A stretch of DNA of 64,000 nucleotides. It comes from Gammaproteobacteria bacterium. Its GTDB lineage: Bacteria > Gemmatimonadota > Gemmatimonadetes > Longimicrobiales > Gaopeijiaceae. Below, in pieces: positions 1 to 9,689 of the stretch (position 1 is its first letter; the number at the start of each line of letters is the position of its first letter). Under the pieces are notes generated by a model, which worked only from the letters and a program-made list of their open reading frames with translations, had not been told where the DNA came from and ran no database searches. A program made the position numbers and the translations under genes. Location of the stretch: NCBI GenBank assembly GCA_028821195.1, contig JAPPHB010000015.1:62001-126000 (forward strand), read 5' to 3'.

Positions 1-83
1 GGGCGCTGCGCAACGACTGGGAGTGGTGGGTGAACCACACGGACGAGATGAACGAGCGCTTCAGCTCGTGGCTGGCCCGATGA
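1..83 (+). CDS. C-terminal end of an ABC transporter substrate-binding protein (PotD-like), partial
   Basis: The window opens inside a gene. Reading from base 3 gives 26 residues ending in ERFSSWLAR and a TGA at 81-83. The tryptophan-rich tail (RNDWEWWVNHTDEMNERF) resembles the C-terminus of spermidine/putrescine-type periplasmic binding proteins, and the two permease genes that follow fit. The fragment is too short to be sure of the family, so the call rests mainly on context. Confidence 0.5.
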   Translation, partial: ALRNDWEWWVNHTDEMNERFSSWLAR

Positions 84-114
84 GGGGAGGCTCGATGGCG
101 GGCGGCGCGCGACG

Positions 115-1329
115 GTGAGCTCCGAGGCGATGCGGCGGGGGCGCGACTGGCGGCCGCAACTGCGGGCGGCGGGGCTTGCGTTGCCGCTTGTGGCCTTCGT
201 CGGCGTGACCTTTGTGGCGCCTCTCGCCACGATGTTCAGCCGCAGCGTCTACGACGCGGTGGTGGCGGACGCGCTGCCCGAAACGCTCGCCCTGCTGGAG
301 GGATGGGACGGGGAGAGTGTGCCCGGCGAGGATGTCTTCGCTGCGGCGGCGCGCGAGTTGATGGAGGCGCAGGAGGAGCGGGTGATCGGCCGGGTGGCCG
401 GCCGGGTCAACCGGGTGCAGGGGGGGATGCGCAGCATCGTCGCGGTGACGGGACGCAGACTTGCCGCAGTGCCCGACGGCTCCTGGCGGGAGACTTTCAC
501 CGGGATCGATCCGGCCTGGGCCGAGGCGAGCACCTGGCACGCGGTGCGCACCGCCGGCGAGCGCTTCACCAGCCGCCACTACCTGGCCGCGGTCGATCTG
601 CGGCGGCTTCCCGACGGATCGGTCGCGCGTCAGGAGGAGGACCGCCGCATCTACCTGCGTCTGTTCGCGCGCACCTTCCTGGTCAGCCTGTCCATCACCG
701 GGCTGTGCCTCCTGTTCGGCTATCCGCTCGCGCACTTCATCGCGCATGCGCCGCCACGCCGCGCCGGCCTGCTCCTGGCGCTGGTGCTGGTTCCCTTCTG
801 GACCTCGCTGCTGGTGCGCACGACATCCTGGATCGTCCTGCTCCAGGGCCAGGGCGTGATCAACGACATTCTGGTCGCGCTGAGGCTCGTTTCCGACGAT
901 GGCCGCCTCGCGCTCATCTACAACATGACGGGCACGTTCGTCGCGATGACGCACGTTCTGCTGCCCTTCATGGTATTGCCGCTCTACTCGGTAATGCGCG
1001 GGATTCCCCGCTCGCACATGGACGCGGCCGCGTCGCTCGGGGCCGGCCCGGCGCAGGGGTTCCTGCGCGTCTACTGGCCCCAGACGCTCCCCGGGGTGGG
1101 GGCGGGGAGCCTGCTCGTGTTCATCCTGGCCATCGGCTACTACATCACCCCGGCGCTGGTGGGGGGAAGCACGGGCCAGCTCATCTCCAACATGGTCGCG
1201 TACCACATGCAGACCTCCCTCAACTGGGGGCTGGCGTCCGCGCTGGGCGCGATCATCCTGGCGTGCGTGATCGGCCTCTACCTGCTGTACGAGCGGCTGG
1301 CAGGGACCGAGGGCGTGAGGGTCGCCTGA
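115..1329 (+). CDS. Polyamine-class ABC transporter permease (PotB-like) with a large periplasmic insertion
   Basis: A 404-residue inner-membrane permease. The N-terminal membrane segment (about residues 17-42) is followed by about 125 soluble residues (45-170) before the remaining membrane helices. The EAA loop that contacts the ATPase is visible near residue 305 (DAAASLGAGPAQGFLRVYWP). Known PotB/PotH permeases are about 280-320 residues, so the segment between TM1 and TM2 is an unusual insertion and probably lies outside the cytoplasm. The start is taken as GTG 115; ATG 130 in the same frame is an alternative. The next permease begins 1 base after the stop. No ATPase gene lies in the window, so it must be elsewhere, presumably upstream. 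The substrate class (polyamine or similar) is inferred from the family. Confidence 0.85.
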   Translation: MSSEAMRRGRDWRPQLRAAGLALPLVAFVGVTFVAPLATMFSRSVYDAVVADALPETLALLEGWDGESVPGEDVFAAAARELMEAQEERVIGRVAGRVNRVQGGMRSIVAVTGRRLAAVPDGSWRETFTGIDPAWAEASTWHAVRTAGERFTSRHYLAAVDLRRLPDGSVARQEEDRRIYLRLFARTFLVSLSITGLCLLFGYPLAHFIAHAPPRRAGLLLALVLVPFWTSLLVRTTSWIVLLQGQGVINDILVALRLVSDDGRLALIYNMTGTFVAMTHVLLPFMVLPLYSVMRGIPRSHMDAAASLGAGPAQGFLRVYWPQTLPGVGAGSLLVFILAIGYYITPALVGGSTGQLISNMVAYHMQTSLNWGLASALGAIILACVIGLYLLYERLAGTEGVRVA

Positions 1330-1330
1330 C

Positions 1331-2158
1331 GTGCGCGCGCTCAGCCGGGCGGAGAGGGCAGGAAGGACGATGCACGTCGCGTTCTGCGCGGCGGTGCTGT
1401 TTTTCCTGATGGCACCCATCCTCGTGATCGTGCCGCTCAGCTTCAACGCGGAGCCCTACTTCACCTTCACCGAGGGCATGCTGAGGCTGGACCCGGAAGC
1501 CTGGTCGCTTCGCTGGTACCAGGAGATCGCGACCAGCGACGTCTGGCGGAGCGCGCTGGTCAACAGCCTGGTGATCGGCACCGCCGCCACGGCGCTGGCC
1601 ACCTTCCTGGGCACGCTGGCCGCGCTCGGCCTCTCGAGCCCGGACATGCCCGCGCGCCGCTTCCTGATGGGCTTCCTGGTCTCCCCGCTGGTGACCCCGG
1701 TGATCATTTCGGCCGCGGGGATGTTCTTCTTCTACTCCCGCATGGGCCTGGGCCAGACGCACCTCGGGCTGATCCTCGCGCACGCCGCGCTGGGGACGCC
1801 GTTCGTGGTGATCACGGTGACCGCCACGCTGACCGCCTACAACACCACCCTGAACCGTGCTGCCGCGTCGCTGGGGGCGGGACCGCTGCGCACCTTCACC
1901 CGCGTGCAGTTGCCGCTGATCGCTCCGGGGGTGCTTTCGGGGGCGCTCTTCGCCTTCGCCACTTCGTTCGATGAAGTGGTGGTCGTGCTCTTCCTGGGCG
2001 GAGTGGAGCAGAACACCATCCCGCGCCAGATGTGGGCGGGCATCCGCGAGGAGATCAGCCCCGCGATCCTGGCCGTCGCGACCTTCCTGATCGTGTTCGC
2101 GGCCGCGCTGTTGCTTACGGTGGGGTGGCTGAGGAGGAGGGCGGCGGGGTCCGGTTGA
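1331..2158 (+). CDS. Polyamine-class ABC transporter permease (PotC-like)
   Basis: A 275-residue permease of usual PotC/PotI length. It has an N-terminal membrane helix (about 17-40), further helices, and a clear EAA loop near residue 177 (RAAASLGAGPLRTFTRVQLP) followed by the family's FATSFDEVVVVLFL segment. The GTG start lies 1 base after the upstream permease stop, so the two are translationally coupled and should form a heterodimeric pore. A TTG or GTG start is common in this window. The gene ends the operon; the next gene converges from the other strand. Confidence 0.88.
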   Translation: MRALSRAERAGRTMHVAFCAAVLFFLMAPILVIVPLSFNAEPYFTFTEGMLRLDPEAWSLRWYQEIATSDVWRSALVNSLVIGTAATALATFLGTLAALGLSSPDMPARRFLMGFLVSPLVTPVIISAAGMFFFYSRMGLGQTHLGLILAHAALGTPFVVITVTATLTAYNTTLNRAAASLGAGPLRTFTRVQLPLIAPGVLSGALFAFATSFDEVVVVLFLGGVEQNTIPRQMWAGIREEISPAILAVATFLIVFAAALLLTVGWLRRRAAGSG

Positions 2159-2223
2159 CGGGCGCGCTGCCGGCCACTGGGTGCCGGTGCGCCGACTCAG
2201 TCGTCGCAAGACGGGTCGCTTGA

Positions 2224-2271
2224 GTCTGCCATTTTGGCAGACGCATACCTGATTGTCTGCCATTTTGTCAG
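2224..2271. promoter_or_regulatory. Repeated inverted-repeat element between convergent genes (terminator or operator)
   Basis: GTCTGCC-ATTTT-GGCAGAC at 2224-2242 is a perfect 7-bp inverted repeat. The same 13 bases GTCTGCCATTTTG recur 31 bp later at 2255-2267, followed by a degenerate right arm (TCAG). The site lies in the gap between the PotC stop and the VOC stop, so a bidirectional terminator is possible, but there is no T-tract. Two half-palindromes spaced about three helical turns apart also look like a protein-binding site. Confidence 0.4.
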
Positions 2272-2669
2272 GTCGCCGGACTGTGCTGACCTGCATGGGC
2301 CCCCTCCCGCACCGGACCGATGTCCTGCCCGAACAGCAGCACATGTCCCTCCGGATCCGCCACCTCGAACTCTCGCAACCCGTAGAACCGGTCGACGCAT
2401 TCGGTCGCCGGCCATCCGGCATCCACGACCGCCGCTCTCAACGCATCCGCATCCTCCACGTAGAAATAGTAGGCCGCCTGCGGATAACGTCCCTCGACCC
2501 TGGGAGCCCGCGGGATGTAGGTCGGGCTCGCCAGCATGATCTGCGCAGCACCGTTGCGCAGGGACGCAAAGCCGGTAGCGCCGACATCGTCCATGCGGTC
2601 AACCACCTCGAATCCAAGGACATCGCAGTAGAAGCGCACCGACGCCTGCACATCGGCGCACATCAGCAT
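2268..2669 (-). CDS. VOC (glyoxalase/bleomycin-resistance) family protein
   Basis: A 133-residue single VOC module. The N-terminus (MLMCADVQASVRFYCDVLGF) and the closing FEVADPEGHVLLF strand are typical of the fold, which builds beta-alpha-beta-beta-beta units around a metal site. Substrate cannot be told from sequence. The chosen ATG (2669) is the first of two close starts; ATG 2663 is equally possible, and homologs often begin a few residues earlier. Its stop overlaps the second copy of the repeated element described at 2224-2271. It is probably a single-gene unit. Confidence 0.8.
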   Translation of the reverse strand: MLMCADVQASVRFYCDVLGFEVVDRMDDVGATGFASLRNGAAQIMLASPTYIPRAPRVEGRYPQAAYYFYVEDADALRAAVVDAGWPATECVDRFYGLREFEVADPEGHVLLFGQDIGPVREGAHAGQHSPAT

Positions 2670-2776
2670 CGGAACGAGGTCCAGGAAGGGGGACAGGGTA
2701 GGTGCGCCCGCAGGAAGCCCCCACCCCCCGGACCCGAACCCCGGGCCCGGGAGATGAGTCGGCTATCGAGCTTCGC

Positions 2777-3343
2777 CTACGGCTCGGGCGTGGCCTCGTC
2801 GACCATGGCCGCCAACTCCTCGTAGGCGGTGGGGTCCACCTGGGCGAACTGCGGGATCACCCCGGCGATGCGGCCGTCCGGCCCGACCACGATGACCGAG
2901 CGGCTGTCGACCATGTTGTTGTCGCGCTTGCCGCCGCCGAACGCCTCGTAGGTGGCACCTTCGGTTCCGGCATCGCTGAGGAACAGGAAGGGGAAGTCCT
3001 CGTCCTTGAGCCAGGAGCCCAGCTCTTCGGGACTGTCGTTGGAGATGCCGACGACGACGACGTTCCGGCCTTCGTTGAACAAGCTTGCGTACTGATCACG
3101 GTACGCTGTCATCTGCACCGTTCAGCCACGTGTTCGAACGCGGAAGAAGAAGGCGAGGACGACGGTTTCTCCCCGGTAGTCGCTGAGTCGAACCGGGTCC
3201 TGCAGCACGCCGAAGCGGGTGGCCCCGGGCAGCTCGAAGTCGGGAGCCATCTCTCCCACTTCGAGGAGCTGGGCATCCGCCTCCGCGGGGGCCCCGAGCC
3301 CGAGTACCCCGGCAAGCAGGAATAGGGCGGCGAACCTGCGCAT
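2777..3343 (-). CDS. Secreted AhpC/TSA-type peroxiredoxin with in-frame TGA at the peroxidatic position (candidate selenoprotein)
   Basis: Starting at ATG 3343 (GGGAGG nine bases upstream), the frame encodes a signal peptide (about residues 1-24), then EVGEMAPDFELPG and LSDYRGETVVLAFFF, which is the N-terminal half of a peroxiredoxin. It meets TGA at 3124-3122 (codon 74) and continues in the same frame as TVQMTAYRDQYASLF through the rest of the thioredoxin fold to a TGA ending at 2777. In the family the motif TxxC carries the peroxidatic cysteine; here it reads T-R-G-TGA. The 188-residue product has no other cysteine. Twenty-one bases after the TGA lies a stem-loop fitting bacterial SECIS rules. 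I infer selenocysteine insertion. The alternative is a TGC-to-TGA nonsense mutation or a sequencing error, in which case this is a pseudogene. No sel genes are visible in the window. Confidence 0.65.
3087..3106 (-). promoter_or_regulatory. Candidate bacterial SECIS element
   Basis: On the coding (minus) strand, GCGTAC (3106-3101) pairs perfectly with GTACGC (3092-3087) around the 8-base loop CGTGATCA. The loop begins 21 bases after the TGA and has G at its second position. Published bacterial SECIS criteria are a stem-loop with an apical loop of 3-14 bases, a G in the first two loop positions, and 16-37 bases from the UGA; all three are met. Stem-loops are common in high-G+C DNA, so this supports the call but does not prove it. 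Confidence 0.45.
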
Positions 3344-3502
3344 GTCTGATCCTCCCTGGAGTCGGTGAACAGTTGGAGTCGGTGAGCGGGTTGGAAGACG
3401 CCGCGAGACCACGCTCGCGGCCACAGCGGACAAATTGCGCTGTCGATGCCCGTCGCGACAAGGGTAGACGGCGGTCAGGAAACGGCGGTCAGGAGACGAC
3501 GT

Positions 3503-4954
3503 TCAGGGCAGCCGCGTCTCGCCCATCAGCCAGCGGTCGATTTCGCGCGCGGCCTCGCGTCCTTCGCGGATGGCCCACACCACCAGCGACTGTCCGCGTC
3601 GGCAGTCCCCGGCGGCGAACACGCCGTCCACGTTCGTGGCGTAGGAACCGAACTCCGCGGCGTAGTTGGACTGCTCATCGTATTCGATGCCCAGCGGCTC
3701 TGCGGGCGCGTGCTCCGGGCCCACAAACCCCATCGAAAGAAGGACGAGATCCGCGCTCCACTCGCGCTGGCTGCCCGGGATCTTGCGCAGGCGGCCGCCA
3801 TGGAAGGTCACGTCGAGCGTGCGTACGCCCGCGACCTTGCCGTCCGGGCCCGCGAAGAAGCTCTCCGCCGAGATCGCGTAGACCCGCGGATCGTGTCCGA
3901 GATGGGCGATCGACTCCTCGTGCCCGTACTCCACGCGGAAGATGAGCGGCCAGGCAGGCCAGGGATTGTCGGGGGCGCGTTCAGCGGGCGGCCGCGGCAG
4001 GAGTTCGAAGTTGATCAGGCGGCGGCACGATTGGCGCAGAGAGGTACCGATGCAGTCGGTGCCGGTATCGCCCCCGCCGATGACGACAACATCGAGGCCG
4101 GCCGCGGGGATTCTGGGCGGATGATCGCCGAGCCCCGCCTGGATGCTGTCGGTGAGGTACTCCATGGCGAAGTGGATGCCGGGCAGTTCCCGTCCTCCAA
4201 CTGGCAGATCGCGCGCGCGCGTCGCGCCCGTGGACAGGAGCAGGGCGTCGAAGCGCCTCCTCAGTTGCCGCACATCCAGCGACCCTCCGCCGCCATCGGC
4301 TACGTTGGCGTTGGTCACGAACTCGACTCCCTCCTCGCGCAGGAGTGAAACGCGCCGCTCCACGACGCGCTTGTCGAGCTTCATGTTGGGAATCCCGTAC
4401 ATGAGCAGGCCCCCGATGCGGTCGTCGCGCTCGTAGACCGTGACCCGGTGCCCCGCGGAGTTGAGCTGTGCCGCCGCTGCCAGCCCCGCCGGGCCCGAAC
4501 CCACCACCGCGACGCTCTTGCCGGTGCGCGCGGACGGCGCGTTAGCCCGCACCCACCCCTCGTCGAAGCCCCGGTCGGCGATCGCCATCTCGATGTTCTT
4601 GATGGTGACGGGGGGATCGGCGATGCCGAGGACGCAGGAGCCTTCGCACGGAGCGGGACACACCCGGCCGGTGACCTCCGGGAAGTTGTTGGTCCGGTGC
4701 AGGCGATCGAGCGCCTCGCGCCAGCGCCCCCGGTAGACGAGGTCGTTCCACTCCGGGATCAGATTGTAGACCGGGCAGCCGTCGTCCGACTGGCAGAACG
4801 GAACGCCGCAGTCCATGCAGCGCGCGCCCTGGGTCTGCAGTCGCTCATCGGCGTGCGGGGTGTAGATCTCGTCGAAATCCCGGATGCGCGTGGCGGGGTC
4901 GCGGTAGGGGGCCGCCTCGCGCGCGTATTCCTTGAAGCCCGTGACCTTGCCCAT
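3503..4954 (-). CDS. gltD: Glutamate synthase (NADPH) small subunit
   Basis: A 483-residue subunit that takes electrons from NADPH through FAD and two 4Fe-4S clusters to the large subunit for glutamate synthesis. The N-terminal cysteine clusters are visible ([16 protein letters not shown], then [15 protein letters not shown]). The FAD-binding [17 protein letters not shown] lies near residue 150 and the NADPH-binding [19 protein letters not shown] near 290. The start is set at ATG 4954 ([10 protein letters not shown]), 10 bases after the gltB stop; an upstream in-frame ATG at 4999 would run into gltB. It is the second gene of a gltB-gltD operon. Confidence 0.97.
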   Translation of the reverse strand: MGKVTGFKEYAREAAPYRDPATRIRDFDEIYTPHADERLQTQGARCMDCGVPFCQSDDGCPVYNLIPEWNDLVYRGRWREALDRLHRTNNFPEVTGRVCPAPCEGSCVLGIADPPVTIKNIEMAIADRGFDEGWVRANAPSARTGKSVAVVGSGPAGLAAAAQLNSAGHRVTVYERDDRIGGLLMYGIPNMKLDKRVVERRVSLLREEGVEFVTNANVADGGGGSLDVRQLRRRFDALLLSTGATRARDLPVGGRELPGIHFAMEYLTDSIQAGLGDHPPRIPAAGLDVVVIGGGDTGTDCIGTSLRQSCRRLINFELLPRPPAERAPDNPWPAWPLIFRVEYGHEESIAHLGHDPRVYAISAESFFAGPDGKVAGVRTLDVTFHGGRLRKIPGSQREWSADLVLLSMGFVGPEHAPAEPLGIEYDEQSNYAAEFGSYATNVDGVFAAGDCRRGQSLVVWAIREGREAAREIDRWLMGETRLP

Positions 4955-4964
4955 GCAGCCGCCC

Positions 4965-7900
4965 TCAGGTGCCCGCCGCGACGGGCAGCTCGTGCGCATG
5001 GCCCGCGGCAGCGCGATCCTCGAGCGCCCGCTTATAGTCGATCGGCACCACCTTCACGAATTCCGGGTGGCGGGCGTCCCAATCGCGCAGGATGGTGGCC
5101 GCGACCGTGGAGCCCGTGTACTCGTGGTGCCGTTCGATGAGGCGGCGCACCTCCTCGCGCTCGTCCGCGTCGGACAAGCGCTCCAGCACCACCAGATCCA
5201 TGTTGCAGCGGGGCTCGAAGGTCCCGCGAGGATCCCACACATAGGCGATCCCCCCCGACATCCCGGCCGCGAAGTTGATCCCGGTCTCGCCCAGCACCAC
5301 CACGCGCCCACCCGTCATGTACTCGCACCCGTGGTCGCCGATGCCCTCCACCACGGCGGTGGCGCCGCTGTTGCGGACGCAGAAGCGCTCGGCCGCGATA
5401 CCCCGGAAGAAGCCCTCGCCGCTGATGGCGCCGTAGAACACCACGTTGCCGATCAGGATGTTCTCTTCGGCCTTGAACCGGGACGCCCTGGGCGGATACA
5501 GGATGATCCGGCCGCCGGAGAGCCCCTTGCCGACGTAGTCGTTGGCGTCGCCTTCCACTTCCAGCGTGACCCCGCGCGCCAGCCATGCGCCGAAGCTCTG
5601 TCCCGCGCTCCCACGGAAGCGGAAGTGAATGGAGTCGTCGGGAAGCATGGCCGGTCCCACGCGGCGGATGATGTGGTTGGACAGCATGCCTCCCACCACC
5701 CGGTTCGCGTTGGAGATGGCCATGTCGTGGCGCACCGGCCGCCCCTCCTCGATGGCCGGCCCGGCCAGGCGGATCAGGGTGTGATCGAGGGCATCCTCCA
5801 GCCCGTGATCCTGTTCGTGCCGGCAATACACCCCCAGACAGTCTTCCGGCTCGAGCGCCGGCATCAGGAGCGCGTCCACGTTCACGCTCCTCGCCTTCCA
5901 GTGCCCGGGCCGGGGCGCGGCCTCGAGCGCGTCCACGCGCCCGATCATCTCGTTTACGGTGCGGAAGCCAAGGCGGGCCATGATCTCGCGCAGCTCGTGC
6001 GCGACCATGAACAGGTAGTTGATGATGTACTCCGGCTTCCCGGAGAACTTCTTGCGCAGCTCCGGATCCTGGGTCGCCACCCCCACCGGACAGGTGTTCA
6101 GGTGGCACTTGCGCATCATGACGCAGCCCAGCGTGATCAGCGGGGCGGTGGAGAAGCCGAACTCCTCCGCGCCCAGCAGCGCGGCGATGGCCACGTCGCG
6201 GCCCGTCTTGAGCTGTCCGTCGGTCTGCACGATGACCCGCGAGCGCAGGTTGTTCATCACCAGGGTCTGGTGGACCTCCGCGATCCCCAACTCCCACGGC
6301 AGGCCTGCGTGCTTGATGGAGGTAAGGGGCGAGGCGCCCGTCCCCCCGCTGTCGCCCGAGATGACCAGGTGGTCGGCGCGCGCCTTGACCACCCCCGCGG
6401 CCACCGTGCCCACGCCGATCTCGGCGCACAGCTTCACGCTGATGCGCGCCTGCGGGTTGGCGTTCTTCAGGTCGTGGATGAGCTGGGCGATGTCCTCGAT
6501 GGAGTAGATGTCGTGGTGCGGGGGCGGGCTGATCAGGCCCACGCCGGGCGTGGAATGCCGGATCGACGCGATGTAGTCGTCCACCTTGCGCCCCGGCAGC
6601 TCGCCGCCCTCCCCTGGCTTGGCTCCCTGCACGATCTTGATCTGCAGTTCCTCGGCCGCGGTCAGGTACTCGATCGTCACGCCGAAGCGTCCGCTGGCCA
6701 CCTGCTTGATCCCGGAGCGGCGCAGCCCCCCGTCCGCGTCCGGGACGTTGCGCGCCGGATCCTCGCCGCCCTCGCCGGAATTGGACTTGGCGCCGATGCG
6801 GTTCATGGCCAGCGCGAGCGACTCGTGGGCTTCCTTCGAGATGGAGCCGAAGCTCATCGCGCCGGTCGCGAAGCGCTTCACGATCTCGGCCTCGGGCTCG
6901 ACCTCGTCCAGGTCGACCGGCGGACCGGTGGGGTGGAACCGGAGCAGGCCGCGCAGCGTCGCCTTGCGGGTGTTCTCCTCGTTGGCGTGACGGGCGAAGC
7001 GCCAGTAGGCCTCCGGGGAGTTGGTGCGCGCGGCGACCCGGAGGCCGCGCACCGACACCGGATCCCACATGTGGCGCGCCCCACCCTTGCGCCAGTGGAA
7101 GTCGCCTGGATTGGGCAACGCGCGTCCGTTGCGGCGCCCCTCGCCGGCGAAGCCCAGCTCGTGGCGGCGCTCGATCTCCTCCGCCAGCACTCCGAACCCG
7201 ATCCCGCCCACGCGGCTCTCGGTATCGGTGAAACAGCGGTTCACCACCTCGGCTCCGAGCCCCACCGCCTCGAAGATCTGCGCCCCCTTGTAGGACTGCA
7301 GCGTCGAGATGCCCATCTTGGCCATCACCTTGAGGATGCCCTTGCCGACCCCCTTGCGGTACGCGGCGACCACGTCGTCGTCGGAAGCGATGTGGGCGAA
7401 CTCGTCCATCCGCTGGGTGTGCCGGACGTGCCAGAGGCATTCGTAGGTGAGATATGGGTTGATGGCATCCGCACCGTAGCCCAGCAACAGGCAGTGATGG
7501 TGCACTTCGCGCGCCTCGCCGGTCTCGACGACAAGGGCGATGCGGGTGCGCTGGTGCGTGCGCACCAGGTGGTGGTGCACGCAGCCCACGGCGAGCAGGG
7601 AGCTGATGGCGAGGCGGTCCGGGCCGATCGCGCGGTCCGAGAGCACGAGCACCCGGTAGCCCTCCTCGACGGCCCGGTCGGCCTCCTTCTCGAGGCGGGT
7701 GAGGGCGGCGAGCAGACCGCGCTTCCCGGAGCCGCGCGCGAAGGTGGTGTCGAGCGTCCGGCTCCGCCATCCGCGCTCCTCCAGTTGCGAGAGGGCTGCG
7801 AACTGCCGGTTCGAGAGGATCGGATGAGGAAGGCGCAGCCGGTGCGCGTGCTCCTCCGTGACCTCGAGCAGGTTGCCCTCGGGCCCGATGTAGCACTCAA

Positions 7901-9599
7901 GCGACATGACCACTTCCTCGCGGATCGAATCGATGGCGGGATTGGTCACCTGCGCGAAGCGCTGCTTGAAGTAGTCGTAGAGCATGCGCGGCCGGTCCGC
8001 GAGCGCCGCCAGCTCCGCATCGTTGCCCATCGATCCGAGCGGGTCGCGCCGGTCGCGCACCAGGCTGAGCAGCATGAACTGCACGGTCTCGGCGGTATAG
8101 CCGAAGGCGCGCATGCGCCGGAGGACGGTCGCTTCGTCGTAGCCGTGCGGATCGGCGGCCTCGCCCAGTTCCAGGCGCTGTCGCGCCAGCCACTCCCCGT
8201 AGGGCCGCTGCCTGGCCCACTCCGACTTGATCTCGCTGTCCGGCACCAGGCGCCCGGCGTCGAAGTCGATCAGGAAAAGCCGCCCCGGTTGCAGCCGCCC
8301 CTTCTTCACCACGCGCTCGGGTGCGACCGGCAGCACGCCCACCTCGGAGGCCATCACGCAGCGGTCGTCGTCGGTCACGTAGTAGCGGCTCGGGCGCAGC
8401 CCGTTGCGGTCGAGCACGGCCCCGATGCAGTGGCCGTCGGTGAAGGGGATGAGGGCCGGGCCGTCCCAGGGCTCCATGAGGCACGACTGGAATTCGTAGA
8501 AGGCGCGCTTGTCGGCCGGCATGCCCGGCCGCTGCTGCCACGCCTCCGGGATCATGGTCATGACCGACTCCGGCAGGCTGCGTCCGGTCATGAGCAGGAA
8601 CTCGAGCACATTGTCGAAGTTGCCCGAATCCGAGCAGTTGGGCTCGATGATGGGGAAGAGCTTCTCCAGCTCGTCCCCGAACAGCTCCGAGCGCAGAACG
8701 CCTTCGCGCGCGTTCATCCAGTTGCAGTTGCCCAGCAGCGTGTTGATCTCGCCGTTGTGGCACATGGCGCGATTGGGTTGCGCACGGTCCCAGGAGGGGA
8801 AGGTGTTCGTGGAGAAGCGCGAGTGCACCATCGCCATGTGGGACTTGTAATCGGCGGCCCGGAGATCGTCGAAGAACTCGAAGAGCTGATGGGGCGTCAG
8901 CATCCCCTTGTAGATGACGGTGTTGGCCGAGAGCGAGCAGAAATAGGGCAGTTCGCGCCCCGAAAGCCGCGGATCGCCCCGCAGGCAGTGGCTGGCGTAC
9001 TTGCGGATGATGTAGAGCTGGCGCTCGAAGGCGGAGTCGACGAAACCGTCGCCGGCCCCGACGAAGAGCTGCTCGAGGTGCGGCATCGACCCGAGCGCGG
9101 TCGGGGTCAGCCCGGCCCGTTCCGCGCTGTGCGGGAGCCGGCGCCATCCGAGAAGGCGCTGTCCCTGTTCGGCGATGATGGCCTCGGTGCGCTCCTTGCA
9201 GATCTGCCGCTCCCGGCGGTCGCGCGGGAGGAAGGCGATGCCGACGCCGTACTGGCCGGGAGAGGGAAGGGCGATGCCCAGTTGTTCCCGGGCCACCCGG
9301 TCGAGCAGCCGGTGCGGCAGCCCGGTCAGGATGCCGGCGCCGTCCCCGGTCCCGGGTTCGCAGCCGATCCCGCCGCGATGCCCCATGCGGCAGTTGATGC
9401 GGTTGGCATCGTCGAGGATCGCCCGGCTCGCGCGCCCCTTGATGTCGCAGACGAAGCCGACGCCGCAGCTGTCGTGCTCGTAGCGGGGACTGTACAGCCC
9501 ACGGGCAGCCGGCAGGCCGGCGTCGACCGCCGCTCCTGCGTTGATCGTGCGTCGCACGGCCCCCTCCCCGGAACTGTTACCTGCAGAATATCCCGCCAT
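4965..9599 (-). CDS. gltB: Glutamate synthase large subunit
   Basis: A 1,544-residue subunit, normal for the family. The N-terminal glutaminase domain starts after a propeptide at Cys45 (HDSCGVGF); this cysteine is expected to become the N-terminal nucleophile after processing. The central and FMN-binding synthase domains follow (EGGEDPARN, the [12 protein letters not shown] segment), with the 3Fe-4S cysteine cluster [15 protein letters not shown] near residue 1,160. The C-terminal GXGXG beta-helix domain is present ([25 protein letters not shown]). It makes two glutamates from glutamine and 2-oxoglutarate with GltD, which follows on the same strand. The start is ATG 9599; the leader before Cys45 is long and unremarkable. 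Confidence 0.98.
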   Translation of the reverse strand: MAGYSAGNSSGEGAVRRTINAGAAVDAGLPAARGLYSPRYEHDSCGVGFVCDIKGRASRAILDDANRINCRMGHRGGIGCEPGTGDGAGILTGLPHRLLDRVAREQLGIALPSPGQYGVGIAFLPRDRRERQICKERTEAIIAEQGQRLLGWRRLPHSAERAGLTPTALGSMPHLEQLFVGAGDGFVDSAFERQLYIIRKYASHCLRGDPRLSGRELPYFCSLSANTVIYKGMLTPHQLFEFFDDLRAADYKSHMAMVHSRFSTNTFPSWDRAQPNRAMCHNGEINTLLGNCNWMNAREGVLRSELFGDELEKLFPIIEPNCSDSGNFDNVLEFLLMTGRSLPESVMTMIPEAWQQRPGMPADKRAFYEFQSCLMEPWDGPALIPFTDGHCIGAVLDRNGLRPSRYYVTDDDRCVMASEVGVLPVAPERVVKKGRLQPGRLFLIDFDAGRLVPDSEIKSEWARQRPYGEWLARQRLELGEAADPHGYDEATVLRRMRAFGYTAETVQFMLLSLVRDRRDPLGSMGNDAELAALADRPRMLYDYFKQRFAQVTNPAIDSIREEVVMSLECYIGPEGNLLEVTEEHAHRLRLPHPILSNRQFAALSQLEERGWRSRTLDTTFARGSGKRGLLAALTRLEKEADRAVEEGYRVLVLSDRAIGPDRLAISSLLAVGCVHHHLVRTHQRTRIALVVETGEAREVHHHCLLLGYGADAINPYLTYECLWHVRHTQRMDEFAHIASDDDVVAAYRKGVGKGILKVMAKMGISTLQSYKGAQIFEAVGLGAEVVNRCFTDTESRVGGIGFGVLAEEIERRHELGFAGEGRRNGRALPNPGDFHWRKGGARHMWDPVSVRGLRVAARTNSPEAYWRFARHANEENTRKATLRGLLRFHPTGPPVDLDEVEPEAEIVKRFATGAMSFGSISKEAHESLALAMNRIGAKSNSGEGGEDPARNVPDADGGLRRSGIKQVASGRFGVTIEYLTAAEELQIKIVQGAKPGEGGELPGRKVDDYIASIRHSTPGVGLISPPPHHDIYSIEDIAQLIHDLKNANPQARISVKLCAEIGVGTVAAGVVKARADHLVISGDSGGTGASPLTSIKHAGLPWELGIAEVHQTLVMNNLRSRVIVQTDGQLKTGRDVAIAALLGAEEFGFSTAPLITLGCVMMRKCHLNTCPVGVATQDPELRKKFSGKPEYIINYLFMVAHELREIMARLGFRTVNEMIGRVDALEAAPRPGHWKARSVNVDALLMPALEPEDCLGVYCRHEQDHGLEDALDHTLIRLAGPAIEEGRPVRHDMAISNANRVVGGMLSNHIIRRVGPAMLPDDSIHFRFRGSAGQSFGAWLARGVTLEVEGDANDYVGKGLSGGRIILYPPRASRFKAEENILIGNVVFYGAISGEGFFRGIAAERFCVRNSGATAVVEGIGDHGCEYMTGGRVVVLGETGINFAAGMSGGIAYVWDPRGTFEPRCNMDLVVLERLSDADEREEVRRLIERHHEYTGSTVAATILRDWDARHPEFVKVVPIDYKRALEDRAAAGHAHELPVAAGT

Positions 9600-9689
9600 T
9601 CCTGCGCGCAGGTTCGACTCTCACGGGGGAATGGGCGGGATGGACCCGGTAAACTGGGGACGATGCGCCGGAGTCGGCAACCGCGCCCG

